This document shows positions 29,361 through 37,317 of a DNA stretch of 64,000 bases, in pieces. Origin of the DNA: an uncultured Lachnospiraceae bacterium (GTDB lineage: Bacteria; Bacillota; Clostridia; Lachnospirales; Lachnospiraceae); contig CACZBM010000002.1 in the NCBI GenBank assembly GCA_902779445.1, positions 62,001-126,000 of the forward strand, written 5' to 3'. The notes below the pieces were generated by a model. The model worked only from the letters and a program-made list of their open reading frames with translations, was not told where the DNA came from and did no database searches. Numbering within the stretch: position 1 is the stretch's first letter; the number at the start of each line of letters is the position of its first letter. A program made the position numbers and the translations under genes.

Positions 29361-30740
29361 TTAAGCCTTCTTCCTTTCAAACATTGGTATATAGGTACTG
29401 ATCGGTGAAACCGGCTTAAATGCAGGTCTGATGATCTTACCGTTATTACTGAGCTCTTCTATTCTGTGTGCTGTCCATCCTGCTATGCGGGCACAGGCAA
29501 ATATGGGCGTAAAGAGTTCTTCCGGAAGGCCCAGCATCTTATAAACAAATCCCGAATAAAAGTCTACATTACAGCAGACACCCTTGTACATCTGCCTCTC
29601 TCTGGAAATGATCTCAGGCCCCAGTCTCTCGATCATGGCATAAAGATTGAATTCCTGATTATATCCCTTTTCACATGCGAGCTTCTCGACAAATGACCTG
29701 AATATCTTTTCTCTGGGATCGGAAACCGAATATACTGCATGTCCCATACCGTATATCAGTCCTTTTCTGTCAAAAGCCTCTTTATTAAGAAGTTTTAAAA
29801 GATATGCCCTGACTTCATCTTCGTCCGTTATATCTTCCACATTTCTCTTTAAGTCTTCCATCATCTGGATGACCTTTATATTGGCACCGCCGTGCCTCGG
29901 TCCCTTAAGAGACCCAAGCGAAGCCGCCACCACCGAATATGTATCAGTATTGGTGGAAGAAACTACGTGAGTTGTAAATGTAGAGTTATTTCCTCCGCCA
30001 TGGTCCATATGAAGGACAAGTGCCACATCAAGTATCTTCGCTTCCAGTTCCGAATACTCGGAATCAGCCCTAAGTATCCGCAGTAAATTCTCTGCTGTCG
30101 AAAGACTCTTATCAGGCTGGTGAATGATAAGACTCTCCCCGTCGTGATAGTGAGAATAAGCATGATACCCGTATACACAGAGCATGGGGAAAAGAGCTAT
30201 CAACTGAAGTCCCTGACGCAGAACATTGGGAACAGAAATATCATCTGCGGCATCATCATAGGTGTACAGAGTAAGCACACTCCGGGCAAGGCTGTTCATC
30301 ATGTCGTGGCTTGGAGCCTTCATGATGATATCCCGCACAAAGCTTGTGGGAAGTGACCTGTATGAACCTAGAAGATTTGAGAAATCCGCAAGTTCACTTT
30401 CCGTCGGAAGATGTCCGAAAAGAAGGAGGTATGTTATCTCCTCGAACCCAAAGCGGTCATCAGCGGTAAAACCCTTTACCAGATCTTCAATATCATATCC
30501 CCTGTAATAGAGATGTCCGTCTGTAGGGATCTCCTTACCGTCAATTATCTTCTTTGCCTGAATATCTGAAATATGCGTAAGTCCTGCTAAAACACCCTTA
30601 CCGTTTAAGTCTCTTAAGCCCCGCTTTACGTCATACTGTCTATATAACTCGGAATCAATAATGGTAGAATTGGCTGCTTCAGCAGCAAGAACCTTTATTT
30701 CCGGTGTTATCTCCGAATAGTTTATCTCGTTATCCGCCAT
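29361..30740 (-). CDS. gltA: Citrate synthase
   Basis: 459 residues from ATG 30740 (AAAGGAAT upstream; the frame extends 11 codons further without a ribosome site). It condenses acetyl-CoA and oxaloacetate. Active-site His regions are VLHMDHGGGNNSTFTTH and GMGHAVYSVSDPREK, with the catalytic Asp segment CNVDFYSGFVYKMLGLP and GPRHGGANIKV. No aconitase or isocitrate dehydrogenase gene is nearby, although these often neighbour it in Lachnospiraceae; it probably feeds glutamate synthesis. A 2-methylcitrate synthase cannot be excluded from sequence alone. Confidence 0.93.
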   Translation of the reverse strand: MADNEINYSEITPEIKVLAAEAANSTIIDSELYRQYDVKRGLRDLNGKGVLAGLTHISDIQAKKIIDGKEIPTDGHLYYRGYDIEDLVKGFTADDRFGFEEITYLLLFGHLPTESELADFSNLLGSYRSLPTSFVRDIIMKAPSHDMMNSLARSVLTLYTYDDAADDISVPNVLRQGLQLIALFPMLCVYGYHAYSHYHDGESLIIHQPDKSLSTAENLLRILRADSEYSELEAKILDVALVLHMDHGGGNNSTFTTHVVSSTNTDTYSVVAASLGSLKGPRHGGANIKVIQMMEDLKRNVEDITDEDEVRAYLLKLLNKEAFDRKGLIYGMGHAVYSVSDPREKIFRSFVEKLACEKGYNQEFNLYAMIERLGPEIISRERQMYKGVCCNVDFYSGFVYKMLGLPEELFTPIFACARIAGWTAHRIEELSNNGKIIRPAFKPVSPISTYIPMFERKKA

Positions 30741-30850
30741 AAATATTCCTTTCAGATTTGTTTGAATTTGCAAACAAGAGGCATTTTACCATAAAACTGC
30801 ATATATATTCAACTCCGGTGTTTTTTCACTGGCAATTCTGCCAAATTTTT

Positions 30851-30879
30851 TTGACGTTTGACGTGTTATGTATTATAAT
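30851..30879 (+). promoter_or_regulatory. Promoter of the CheY/CheX pair
   Basis: TTGACG (30851-30856), 17-base spacer, TATAAT (30874-30879). It fixes the translation start downstream at 30928 rather than at an in-frame ATG at 30868. Confidence 0.7.
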
Positions 30880-30927
30880 TTAACATACGCTAAAAATAAA
30901 AAGTGGCGATCAAAGGAAAAGGTGAGT

Positions 30928-31308
30928 ATGGATATTACAGATCTTAAGATATTGATTTGCGATGATTCTCTTCTCGCAAGAAAAAATTTAAGAGACGGTC
31001 TTAAAGGACTGGGTTGTAAGAATATTACCGAAGTCTTTGACGGACAGGCTGCTATAGACAGTTATAAGTCCGACAGACCGGACATCGTGTTTCTTGACAT
31101 TGTAATGCCTGTAAAGGATGGCATTACTGCTGCAAAAGAAATCTGTGCAATTGATTCCAGAGCTTATATTGTTATGGTCTCATCAGTTGGAACACAGGTA
31201 CATCTGAGGGAGGCTATAAAAGCCGGAGCAAAGGATTTCCTACAGAAGCCCACTACTCCGGAACAGCTGAAGAATGCACTGGAACATGTCTCCGGAGGTG
31301 ATGACTAA
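30928..31308 (+). CDS. CheY-like single-domain response regulator
   Basis: 126 residues from ATG 30928, with GGTGAG upstream. The receiver domain is complete: acidic pair in KILICDDSLLARK, phosphoacceptor Asp in DIVFLDIVMPVKDG, Thr/Ser in VMVSSVG and Lys in DFLQKPTTP. There is no output domain. It is followed directly (stop then ATG) by a CheX-like gene, so this receiver and its putative phosphatase are coexpressed. It may act on the flagellar motor or a separate pathway. Confidence 0.93.
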   Translation: MDITDLKILICDDSLLARKNLRDGLKGLGCKNITEVFDGQAAIDSYKSDRPDIVFLDIVMPVKDGITAAKEICAIDSRAYIVMVSSVGTQVHLREAIKAGAKDFLQKPTTPEQLKNALEHVSGGDD

Positions 31309-31749
31309 ATGACTCGTAAGACCCTTTATCTTGCGGAGCTCATTTTCAATCTCAACAGATTCGTGGACGACAGCATTACTTCCAAACCAACAGAGATAGT
31401 TCATGAGATTCCGCCGGGGGTATTTATCTCTCAGGGAATAACAGGTGATTATACCGCCCTCTCTGCTCTTTATGCAGAGCCTGATGTATTAACACGTTTT
31501 GCTGCTCAGTATTCCAAGATGGAACTTGAGGGCTATGACGGAATCGTTAATGAACTGGCAGCAGATTTCTTAAATCTTCATAATGGTCTCTTCCTGGTTA
31601 ATCTATCTGAGACAGAGAATGTGGAATCCACTCTCACACCTCCCTTATCAGATGATAAGGACGGACCGTTAAAAGCCCTTTCGGACACTTACATAATGCC
31701 CGTTGAATTCAAGTTTGGCACTGTCAATTTTGTTCTTTCAGAAAAATAA
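31309..31749 (+). CDS. CheX-like chemotaxis protein
   Basis: 146 residues. The central helix VNELAADFLNLHNGLFLVNLSE resembles the ExxxxxN pattern of CheC/CheX/FliY phosphatases, and the C-terminal beta strands (YIMPVEFKFGTVNFVLSEK) fit the CheX fold. Direct linkage to a CheY-like receiver supports a phosphatase or partner role. Similarity is modest, so this is a family-level inference. The stop codon lies in the stem of a terminator. Confidence 0.6.
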   Translation: MTRKTLYLAELIFNLNRFVDDSITSKPTEIVHEIPPGVFISQGITGDYTALSALYAEPDVLTRFAAQYSKMELEGYDGIVNELAADFLNLHNGLFLVNLSETENVESTLTPPLSDDKDGPLKALSDTYIMPVEFKFGTVNFVLSEK

Positions 31750-31787
31750 GCACTGTCTCCGAAGATCCGGAAACAGTGCTTTTTCTT
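31748..31787. terminator. Bidirectional terminator between cheX and STAS gene
   Basis: AAGCACTGTCTCCG (31748-31761) pairs with CGGAAACAGTGCTT (31768-31781), one mismatch, 6-base loop, followed by TTTCTT on plus and TTATTTTT on minus. It ends the two convergent transcripts. Confidence 0.85.
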
Positions 31788-31805
31788 AGTCTTTAACTTT
31801 CTGAT

Positions 31806-32105
31806 TTATTCGATGGTAAGGATATCGGAAAATCCGGTAACATCAAAGATCTCATTGATCTCTTCGGAAGAATTCTTGATAACCATGCTTCCCTGCTTAT
31901 TCATTATCTTCTGAGCAGAAAGGAGTACTCTTAATCCTGCACTGGATATGTACTCGAGCTTAGCCATATCCATGATAAGAGAAGATACTCCCTCAAGAGA
32001 ATCCTTTATCTCGGACTCGAACTGAGGAGCAGTTGTAGTATCCAGTCTTCCCTCAAGGAAAAAGGTACAAACATTTCCATTAGCTTCCTTATTGATGTTT
32101 AACAT
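31806..32105 (-). CDS. Anti-sigma factor antagonist (STAS domain)
   Basis: 99 residues. Single STAS domain with the phosphorylatable Ser in LEYISSAGLRVLLSAQK. Such proteins bind and are phosphorylated by RsbW/SpoIIAB-type kinases. The adjacent upstream gene encodes that kinase, 17 bases away. AAGGAGGTT lies before the ATG. The cognate sigma factor or PP2C phosphatase is not in the window. Confidence 0.93.
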   Translation of the reverse strand: MLNINKEANGNVCTFFLEGRLDTTTAPQFESEIKDSLEGVSSLIMDMAKLEYISSAGLRVLLSAQKIMNKQGSMVIKNSSEEINEIFDVTGFSDILTIE

Positions 32106-32122
32106 TTCATAACCTCCTTATA

Positions 32123-32527
32123 TTAGAACTTCTTAATATATGTAAGAATATTCTGATCGTCCTTATATTCATAACTGATATCATCGGCACTCTTCTTGAC
32201 CATAAAGATACCAAGTCCGCCTATAGGTCTCTCGTCTGCAGAAAGGGTAATATCGGGATCTTCCTTTGCAAGAGGATTATAAGGAACACCCTTATCCTTG
32301 AAAGTGATAGATAATGCCCGCGGATCCAGAACTTCCACCTGGATCACAGCCTCCCCCTCTCCCGGAGTATACGCATAATTGGCAATATTCACGAAGATTT
32401 CTTCAACACATACATCTATCTGTACCTGTGTCTTCATATCGCATTCATTCTCTTCAAGAATAGCGTCAATGAACTCCAGAACACGATCTAGATTATCTAC
32501 TTTTGCATCAATCGTTAGTTCTTTCAT
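32123..32527 (-). CDS. RsbW-like anti-sigma factor / serine kinase (HATPase)
   Basis: 134 residues. The GHKL ATPase fold shows the N-box CVEEIFVNIANYAY and the G1 box TFKDKGVPYNPLA, followed by GGLGIFMVKKSADDISYEY. It should bind the STAS partner and phosphorylate it. In Clostridia such orphan pairs also regulate diguanylate cyclases or PP2C proteins. It starts six bases past thrC, so it is likely cotranscribed with a metabolic gene. Confidence 0.92.
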   Translation of the reverse strand: MKELTIDAKVDNLDRVLEFIDAILEENECDMKTQVQIDVCVEEIFVNIANYAYTPGEGEAVIQVEVLDPRALSITFKDKGVPYNPLAKEDPDITLSADERPIGGLGIFMVKKSADDISYEYKDDQNILTYIKKF

Positions 32528-32533
32528 ATTCTC

Positions 32534-34018
32534 CTAAGACAAATATTCTTCAACTACATCTATCATATCACTAACTTTGCAATTTGTCTTGTGAATTTCC
32601 TCAGCATTTCTAATTTCTTCAACAGCAGCCGGTACGGGAAGGTTGGCAAGAGCAGATAATTCATCTATTAGCTCGAAATCTCCCATGGAATCGTACTTTT
32701 TATCAATAGCCGTCAATACACTTCTCGTAAACTTAAAGGGACTGGCAGTTGAAGCGATAACCGTTACGGTAGTATCGTTTGTCGCTTTCACATACTTGTC
32801 ATAAGCGCTTCCTGCTACTGCAGTATGTGTATCTATAACATAGCCCGTGTCTTCATAAAGGGAACGGATCTTATCAGCCGTGTCGTCTTCTGATGCGAAA
32901 AAACCCCTGAAGCATTCAAGCTTTTCCTTCATCCCGGGAGTGATATCATATTTCCCGTTATTAATAAGGCTTTCCATAAGGGCTTTATTCTTATCCGCAT
33001 CATTACCTGCAATATGATAGATAAGTCTTTCTAAATTACTGGAAATAAGAATATCCATGGAAGGAGAACTGGTCAGGATAAAGTCCCTGTTCCTGTCATA
33101 TTCACCCGTATTAAAGAAGTCAAAAAGAACCTTATTCTCATTTGAAGCACAGATAAGCTTCCTGACAGGCAGTCCCATGTTCTTAGCATAGAAAGCAGCC
33201 AGAATATTACCGAAATTACCGGTAGGAACCACTATGTTTATACTCTCTCCGTCTTTAATATGTCCATTCTTTAATAATCTGGTATAAGCATAAACATAAT
33301 AAACTATCTGGGGAACAAGACGTCCGATATTTATGGAATTAGCACTGGAAAACTGGAAGCCTCTGCTTCCTATCCGCTGCTTCAATTCCTTATCGTTAAA
33401 CATCTTCTTTACAGCAGTCTGACAATCATCAAAATTACCGTCAACACCGATAACCCGTGTATTCTTGCCCTTTTCAGTGACCATCTGCTTTCTCTGTACA
33501 GGGCTTACGCCGTCCTTTGGATAGAAGACCATTATCCTGGTTCCCGGAACATCTGCAAATCCTGCAAGAGCGGCCTTTCCGGTATCTCCGCTGGTGGCAG
33601 TCAGAATAACGATATCATTGCTTATATTATTCTTCCTGGCGGATGTAATAAGCAGATGAGGAAGTATCGACAATGCCATATCCTTAAAAGCTATGGTCTT
33701 CCCGTGAAAAAGCTCAAGATAATATGCATTTCCTGCCTTTGTAAGAGGTGCTATATCCGGAGTATCGAATTTCTCATCATAGGCTTTATTAATACAGCTT
33801 CTCAGCTCTTCTTCAGTAAAATCCGTAAGGAAAAGCTTCATTACATTATATGCAGTTTCCCTGTAATCCATCTCAGAAAAAGCCTTTAATGAAGTATCAA
33901 ATTCGGGTATCCTTTCCGGCACGAATAATCCGCCGTCATCCGAAAGTCCCTTTAAGATAGCTTCTGAAGCTTTCATCTTAAGGTCACTGTTTCTGGTACT
34001 CTTAAATAATAAATCCAT
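32534..34018 (-). CDS. thrC: Threonine synthase
   Basis: 494 residues, the longer class-II size. It converts O-phosphohomoserine to threonine with PLP. The N-terminal segment LFKSTRNSDLKMKASEAILKGLSDDGGLFVPE is typical, the PLP Lys is in HGKTIAFKDMALSI, and TATSGDTGKAALAGF and VPTGNFGNILAAFYA are the phosphate-binding loops. A candidate minus-strand promoter overlaps the upstream terminator. The RsbW/STAS genes follow it. Confidence 0.97.
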   Translation of the reverse strand: MDLLFKSTRNSDLKMKASEAILKGLSDDGGLFVPERIPEFDTSLKAFSEMDYRETAYNVMKLFLTDFTEEELRSCINKAYDEKFDTPDIAPLTKAGNAYYLELFHGKTIAFKDMALSILPHLLITSARKNNISNDIVILTATSGDTGKAALAGFADVPGTRIMVFYPKDGVSPVQRKQMVTEKGKNTRVIGVDGNFDDCQTAVKKMFNDKELKQRIGSRGFQFSSANSINIGRLVPQIVYYVYAYTRLLKNGHIKDGESINIVVPTGNFGNILAAFYAKNMGLPVRKLICASNENKVLFDFFNTGEYDRNRDFILTSSPSMDILISSNLERLIYHIAGNDADKNKALMESLINNGKYDITPGMKEKLECFRGFFASEDDTADKIRSLYEDTGYVIDTHTAVAGSAYDKYVKATNDTTVTVIASTASPFKFTRSVLTAIDKKYDSMGDFELIDELSALANLPVPAAVEEIRNAEEIHKTNCKVSDMIDVVEEYLS

Positions 34019-34057
34019 AACGTTCCTCTTTATTCACAATTTCTGAATAATATAGCA

Positions 34058-34089
34058 TAAAAAGAGCACGCCTGCAAACAGACGTGCTC
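34058..34089 (-). terminator. Terminator of SleB-like hydrolase gene
   Basis: GAGCACG (34064-34070) pairs with CGTGCTC (34083-34089) and is followed on the minus strand by TTTTTAT. Confidence 0.8.
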
Positions 34090-34106
34090 CTTAAAGCCCT
34101 GAATTA

Positions 34107-34961
34107 TCATGCGAAGAAACAGTGTGCTCCGGCAGATGCAACAAGCATCTTTCCATTAAATGATCCGCCTCTGTGGAAGTAAAGCGCACCACCCACAGTA
34201 TTGGTACCTGAAATGGCTTTCTTAACAGCTTCCACGGTGGACGCTGAAGGAACCGCTGCTGCATAAGCTCCGTTACGGAAAGGACCAAACTGTCCGGGAG
34301 CTGAAATAACACCCATAATGCTGTTAGGGAATCTGGGATTCCTTACCCTGTTAAGGATAACATTTGCAATTCCGATACGTCCTTCTATAGTATCATGACC
34401 GTCCTCTGCCTGAACCATTTTGCAGAGTGCATTAAAATCAGCTTCTGACATACCTGAAGCAGTAAGTGACTCTTCAAACTTTCTCTGAGCCTCTTCTGCA
34501 GCCTTTCTGGCTTCTTCTTCAGCTTTCTTTCTGGCTATTTCTTCTTCTCTGGCCTTCTGTTCAGCCTCTATCCTTTTCTGCTCTTCTTCAATAGCCTTCT
34601 GCTTTTCAGCTACTTCTTTTTCAGCCTGTATACGTGCATCCTCAGCTGCCTTCTTCTGGCGCTCAACCTCAGCATCAGCCCTGGCCTGTGCCTCCTCTGC
34701 AGCCTTCTGCTGTGCCTCTATCTGGGCTTCAACGGAATCATCTACACCGTCATTATCAGCATCACCGGCTACTGCAACAACATCAACAACCGCCTGGGCA
34801 GGAGCTGATGCTTCAACAGGAGCTGTCGCTTCAACAGCCTCTGTGATCTCGTCTGCATAAACTCTGCCTGCTCCAAAGATCATCATAAGAGCAAAAACAC
34901 CAACTGCAGCCATAGCTGCAACTACTAACATATTAAATTCATTCTTCTTTGTAAAAGTCAT
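34107..34961 (-). CDS. Cell wall hydrolase, SleB/CwlJ-like domain with coiled coil
   Basis: 284 residues. The N-terminal signal anchor (about 12-36, ending near VYADE) is followed by an Ala/Val-rich linker, a long charged coiled coil of EEQKRIEAEQKAREEE type (about 80-170), and a hydrolase-2 domain (about 175-284) with MVQAEDGHDTIEGRIGIANV, LNRVRNPRFP, GPF and GALYFHRGG. This domain cleaves peptidoglycan in spore-cortex enzymes, but here it probably acts on vegetative wall. The catalytic Glu of the AE motif is present. A good promoter lies immediately upstream. Confidence 0.88.
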   Translation of the reverse strand: MTFTKKNEFNMLVVAAMAAVGVFALMMIFGAGRVYADEITEAVEATAPVEASAPAQAVVDVVAVAGDADNDGVDDSVEAQIEAQQKAAEEAQARADAEVERQKKAAEDARIQAEKEVAEKQKAIEEEQKRIEAEQKAREEEIARKKAEEEARKAAEEAQRKFEESLTASGMSEADFNALCKMVQAEDGHDTIEGRIGIANVILNRVRNPRFPNSIMGVISAPGQFGPFRNGAYAAAVPSASTVEAVKKAISGTNTVGGALYFHRGGSFNGKMLVASAGAHCFFA

Positions 34962-34994
34962 AAAATCTCCTAATCTGTTCTTTCTGTCTTTGGA

Positions 34995-35023
34995 ATTATA
35001 TCATTTTGATTTCAATTTGTTAA
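34995..35023 (-). promoter_or_regulatory. Promoter of the SleB-like hydrolase gene
   Basis: Minus-strand TTAACA (35023-35018), 17-base spacer, TATAAT (35000-34995). Confidence 0.7.
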
Positions 35024-35092
35024 GGATTTGTTACAAAAACAGTCGATTTTCGTAATTTTGATTAAATTTAATCTATCTGTAAAGGTGCAAAA

Positions 35093-35121
35093 TTGTATTA
35101 TTTTACTAAATGTTCTATACT
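35093..35121 (+). promoter_or_regulatory. Promoter of the AP2/HNH-like gene
   Basis: TTGTAT (35093-35098), 17-base spacer, TATACT (35116-35121). GGAG of the ribosome site follows at about 35150. Confidence 0.55.
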
Positions 35122-35162
35122 ATTGTGTACAAAACAACAGGTGTTTGCAGGAGATTCACGAT

Positions 35163-35960
35163 ATGAAGCTGCCCCCGGGGGTATTCAAAGCCACAAAAAA
35201 AGACGGCACACTATATTTCAGATCCTCCCTTACTTATCACGGAAAGCATATAAGTTTGGGCAGCTCTGAAGATTTAAGGTACGCTGCCATGTTGTATGAA
35301 GAAGCTTCTTCCTTATTACAGAGTGATGATTCGGTTGAAAACTATTCTTCATATGAATATGTCCCGTTTGATAAATATATCATCCTGATCAATTTCAGGG
35401 ATAACGAGGTTTATTTTAAGAACCCGATCTACCTTTATCAAAGGTATTTCTCCTACTTCCTTGATAAAGACACGGAGCTTAAATTCGATACAGATGACCT
35501 GTTCTTCTATTCCCAGCACAGGATTCAGAAACGGGGAGGACATTTTTTCACCGAAAACTACGGAACACAGATCTTACTCGGCTCCCGTTACGGTATCCAT
35601 CCTTTTGCGGTTTCAGGCAAGGATTACAGGTTTAAGAATGGAGATGATACGGATTTCAGATATGAGAATATCGAAATAATCAACAGATATCTGGGTGTTG
35701 AAGCGGTTGCCGATACCTTTCCTACCAAATATAAAGCCTATATCCATGTTAACGGCTACTATAATCTGGGTGTCTTTGATTCAGAAGAAACCGCGGCTAT
35801 CGCATTCAATAAAGCCCGGGATATGCTTAAAGAGACCGGCATAAAGAAATCCACACCGGCTAATTACATCCAGGATATGCATGAAGACCGGTATTATGAG
35901 ATATATTCAATGATAAAGCTTCCGGGGAAGTTTATGAGATATGTAAAATCCGCTCTATAA
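35163..35960 (+). CDS. Putative AP2/HNH-like DNA-binding protein
   Basis: 265 residues from ATG 35163; GCAGGAG lies 11 bases upstream and a promoter lies within the earlier open frame. The N-terminus (PPGVFKATKKDGTLYFRSSL ... HGKHISLGSSED) and the C-terminus (KYKAYIHVNGYYNLGVFDSE ... TAAIAFNKAR) both resemble AP2/ERF-like DNA-binding domains. The middle segment FKNGDDTDFRYENIEIINRY recalls the HNH homing-endonuclease end 'DG..DNR.ENL'. Key His residues of an active HNH motif are not obvious, so it may be a domesticated or degenerate nuclease. It is stand-alone with no intron or mobile element around it. Function unknown. Confidence 0.65.
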   Translation: MKLPPGVFKATKKDGTLYFRSSLTYHGKHISLGSSEDLRYAAMLYEEASSLLQSDDSVENYSSYEYVPFDKYIILINFRDNEVYFKNPIYLYQRYFSYFLDKDTELKFDTDDLFFYSQHRIQKRGGHFFTENYGTQILLGSRYGIHPFAVSGKDYRFKNGDDTDFRYENIEIINRYLGVEAVADTFPTKYKAYIHVNGYYNLGVFDSEETAAIAFNKARDMLKETGIKKSTPANYIQDMHEDRYYEIYSMIKLPGKFMRYVKSAL

Positions 35961-36041
35961 CCCTCATCCGGCAGCTTCGCTGCCACCTCCCCCCCCCCTT
36001 GGGGGGAAGCTGGCAGCACGAAGTGCTGTCTGATGAGGGGT
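35957..36041. repeat. Family B palindromic repeat between convergent genes
   Basis: CCCTCATCC... pairs with ...TGATGAGGGG; inner hairpins CAGCTTCGCTG, a C/G-tract hairpin (CCCCCC/GGGGGG) and CAGCACGAAGTGCTG are visible. It starts inside the AP2/HNH gene stop codon region and probably terminates both genes. Confidence 0.85.
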
Positions 36042-37223
36042 TTATTTCACCGAATAATCCGTAAATGATATGTTAAGATCCACCGGATCTTCTATGCCAT
36101 CCACATATCCGGTGATACTGTACTGCCACATATTATATCTGTAAGGAAATACAGACTGATCATCCGTATCAAAGAGCCACAGATCATAATCCGCGATGGT
36201 ACGAAGATCCATATGCATCGCAAACTGCTTCTTATTCGCACCTATCATGGGCTTATACCCATATGCCCTTACCGTATCACAGAATGCTTTCGCAATCGTT
36301 GACAATTCCTCTTTTGTAAGACCCTCTGTCCTGTAATTATCGTTTACTATAGCTTCGGAAACGAACACGATGGGGTATTCGATATTGTGTCCGTTAATGG
36401 AACCAATACAGTAATTAGCTTCCTCTACAGCTTCCACGATATTGGTAGCCTGTGACTGGAAATACAGTCCGATCTTAATGGCATTCTCCGAGCATCCTCT
36501 CATATTATCCGCACATCTCTCATCAAGGACTACTCTGCCGGATCCATAGCCTCTGGACCCAACCCTGATCATCGCAAAATCAACACCGGCCCCGGCAACT
36601 CTCGCCCAGTCAATATTCTTTTGATAGGAAGAAACGTCTATTCCTCTGTAACTTGTTTTTCTGCCGTTTAATGCATAATCTTTCCAGATGCCCTCATTTG
36701 TAAATCCCTCTTCATACCTTTGGTTCATGGGGATACTGTTCACTATAAGCGCAAATTCTGCCTCTCCGTCACTTAGCTCATTCACATCAAACATGTTCTC
36801 GGAAACCGCTTTTTCCCTTGCTTTCTGCTGGGCATCAAGTCTGTCATCCGATACTGAATCCTCTGAAGCTGAATTATCCGGAACAAATCTCTCTTTAACC
36901 TTATCGTCTCCTTCAGTTCCGTTAACTGTCGGAACATAGGAATTATTTGTCTCATCTTCATCATACATATGCCAGAAGCTAAGCTCATTACTGGTCTTTT
37001 TCTCACTGTTTTCAATTTCAGAAAGATCAGCATTTGACTCATTGGCAGTATTTACATTGTCTGCGTTGTTTTTTCTTACATTTTCCGGTTTCTTATTTAC
37101 CGCAAAGGTAAGTAAAAGTACAAGAATAACCCCTGATACAGCAAGAATACAGCCAAGTACAAAACCACCTTTGGCTTTCGCATTTTCTATTAAGCTTTCA
37201 TCATCATCATGAAGCATCGACAT
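36042..37223 (-). CDS. GH25 family lysozyme-like protein, membrane-anchored
   Basis: 393 residues. A single TM helix is at about 20-42. A disordered acidic region (about 45-180) follows and the GH25 domain is at about 195-390. It begins with RGIDVSSYQKNIDW (the N-terminal catalytic-cleft Asp) and includes GVDFAMIRVG and YDLWLFDTDD. The usual DxE motif strand aligns with YPIVFVSEAI, so the first Asp appears replaced by Val while Glu is retained; activity is uncertain. It should act outside the membrane on peptidoglycan, as a muramidase or binding protein. Confidence 0.85.
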   Translation of the reverse strand: MSMLHDDDESLIENAKAKGGFVLGCILAVSGVILVLLLTFAVNKKPENVRKNNADNVNTANESNADLSEIENSEKKTSNELSFWHMYDEDETNNSYVPTVNGTEGDDKVKERFVPDNSASEDSVSDDRLDAQQKAREKAVSENMFDVNELSDGEAEFALIVNSIPMNQRYEEGFTNEGIWKDYALNGRKTSYRGIDVSSYQKNIDWARVAGAGVDFAMIRVGSRGYGSGRVVLDERCADNMRGCSENAIKIGLYFQSQATNIVEAVEEANYCIGSINGHNIEYPIVFVSEAIVNDNYRTEGLTKEELSTIAKAFCDTVRAYGYKPMIGANKKQFAMHMDLRTIADYDLWLFDTDDQSVFPYRYNMWQYSITGYVDGIEDPVDLNISFTDYSVK

Positions 37224-37237
37224 ATCAATTTACCTTA

Positions 37238-37300
37238 TGTCATCCTGAGGGCTCTGGCCTGAAGGATCTCGTAAGATTCTTCGCTTTGCTCAGAATGACA
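37238..37300. repeat. Family A palindromic repeat
   Basis: The forward unit carries variant stem GGGCTctgGCCT, paired with a reverse unit with GCtttGC. It lies between apbE and the GH25 gene. Confidence 0.8.
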
Positions 37301-37317
37301 CCAACTTAATGACATTA

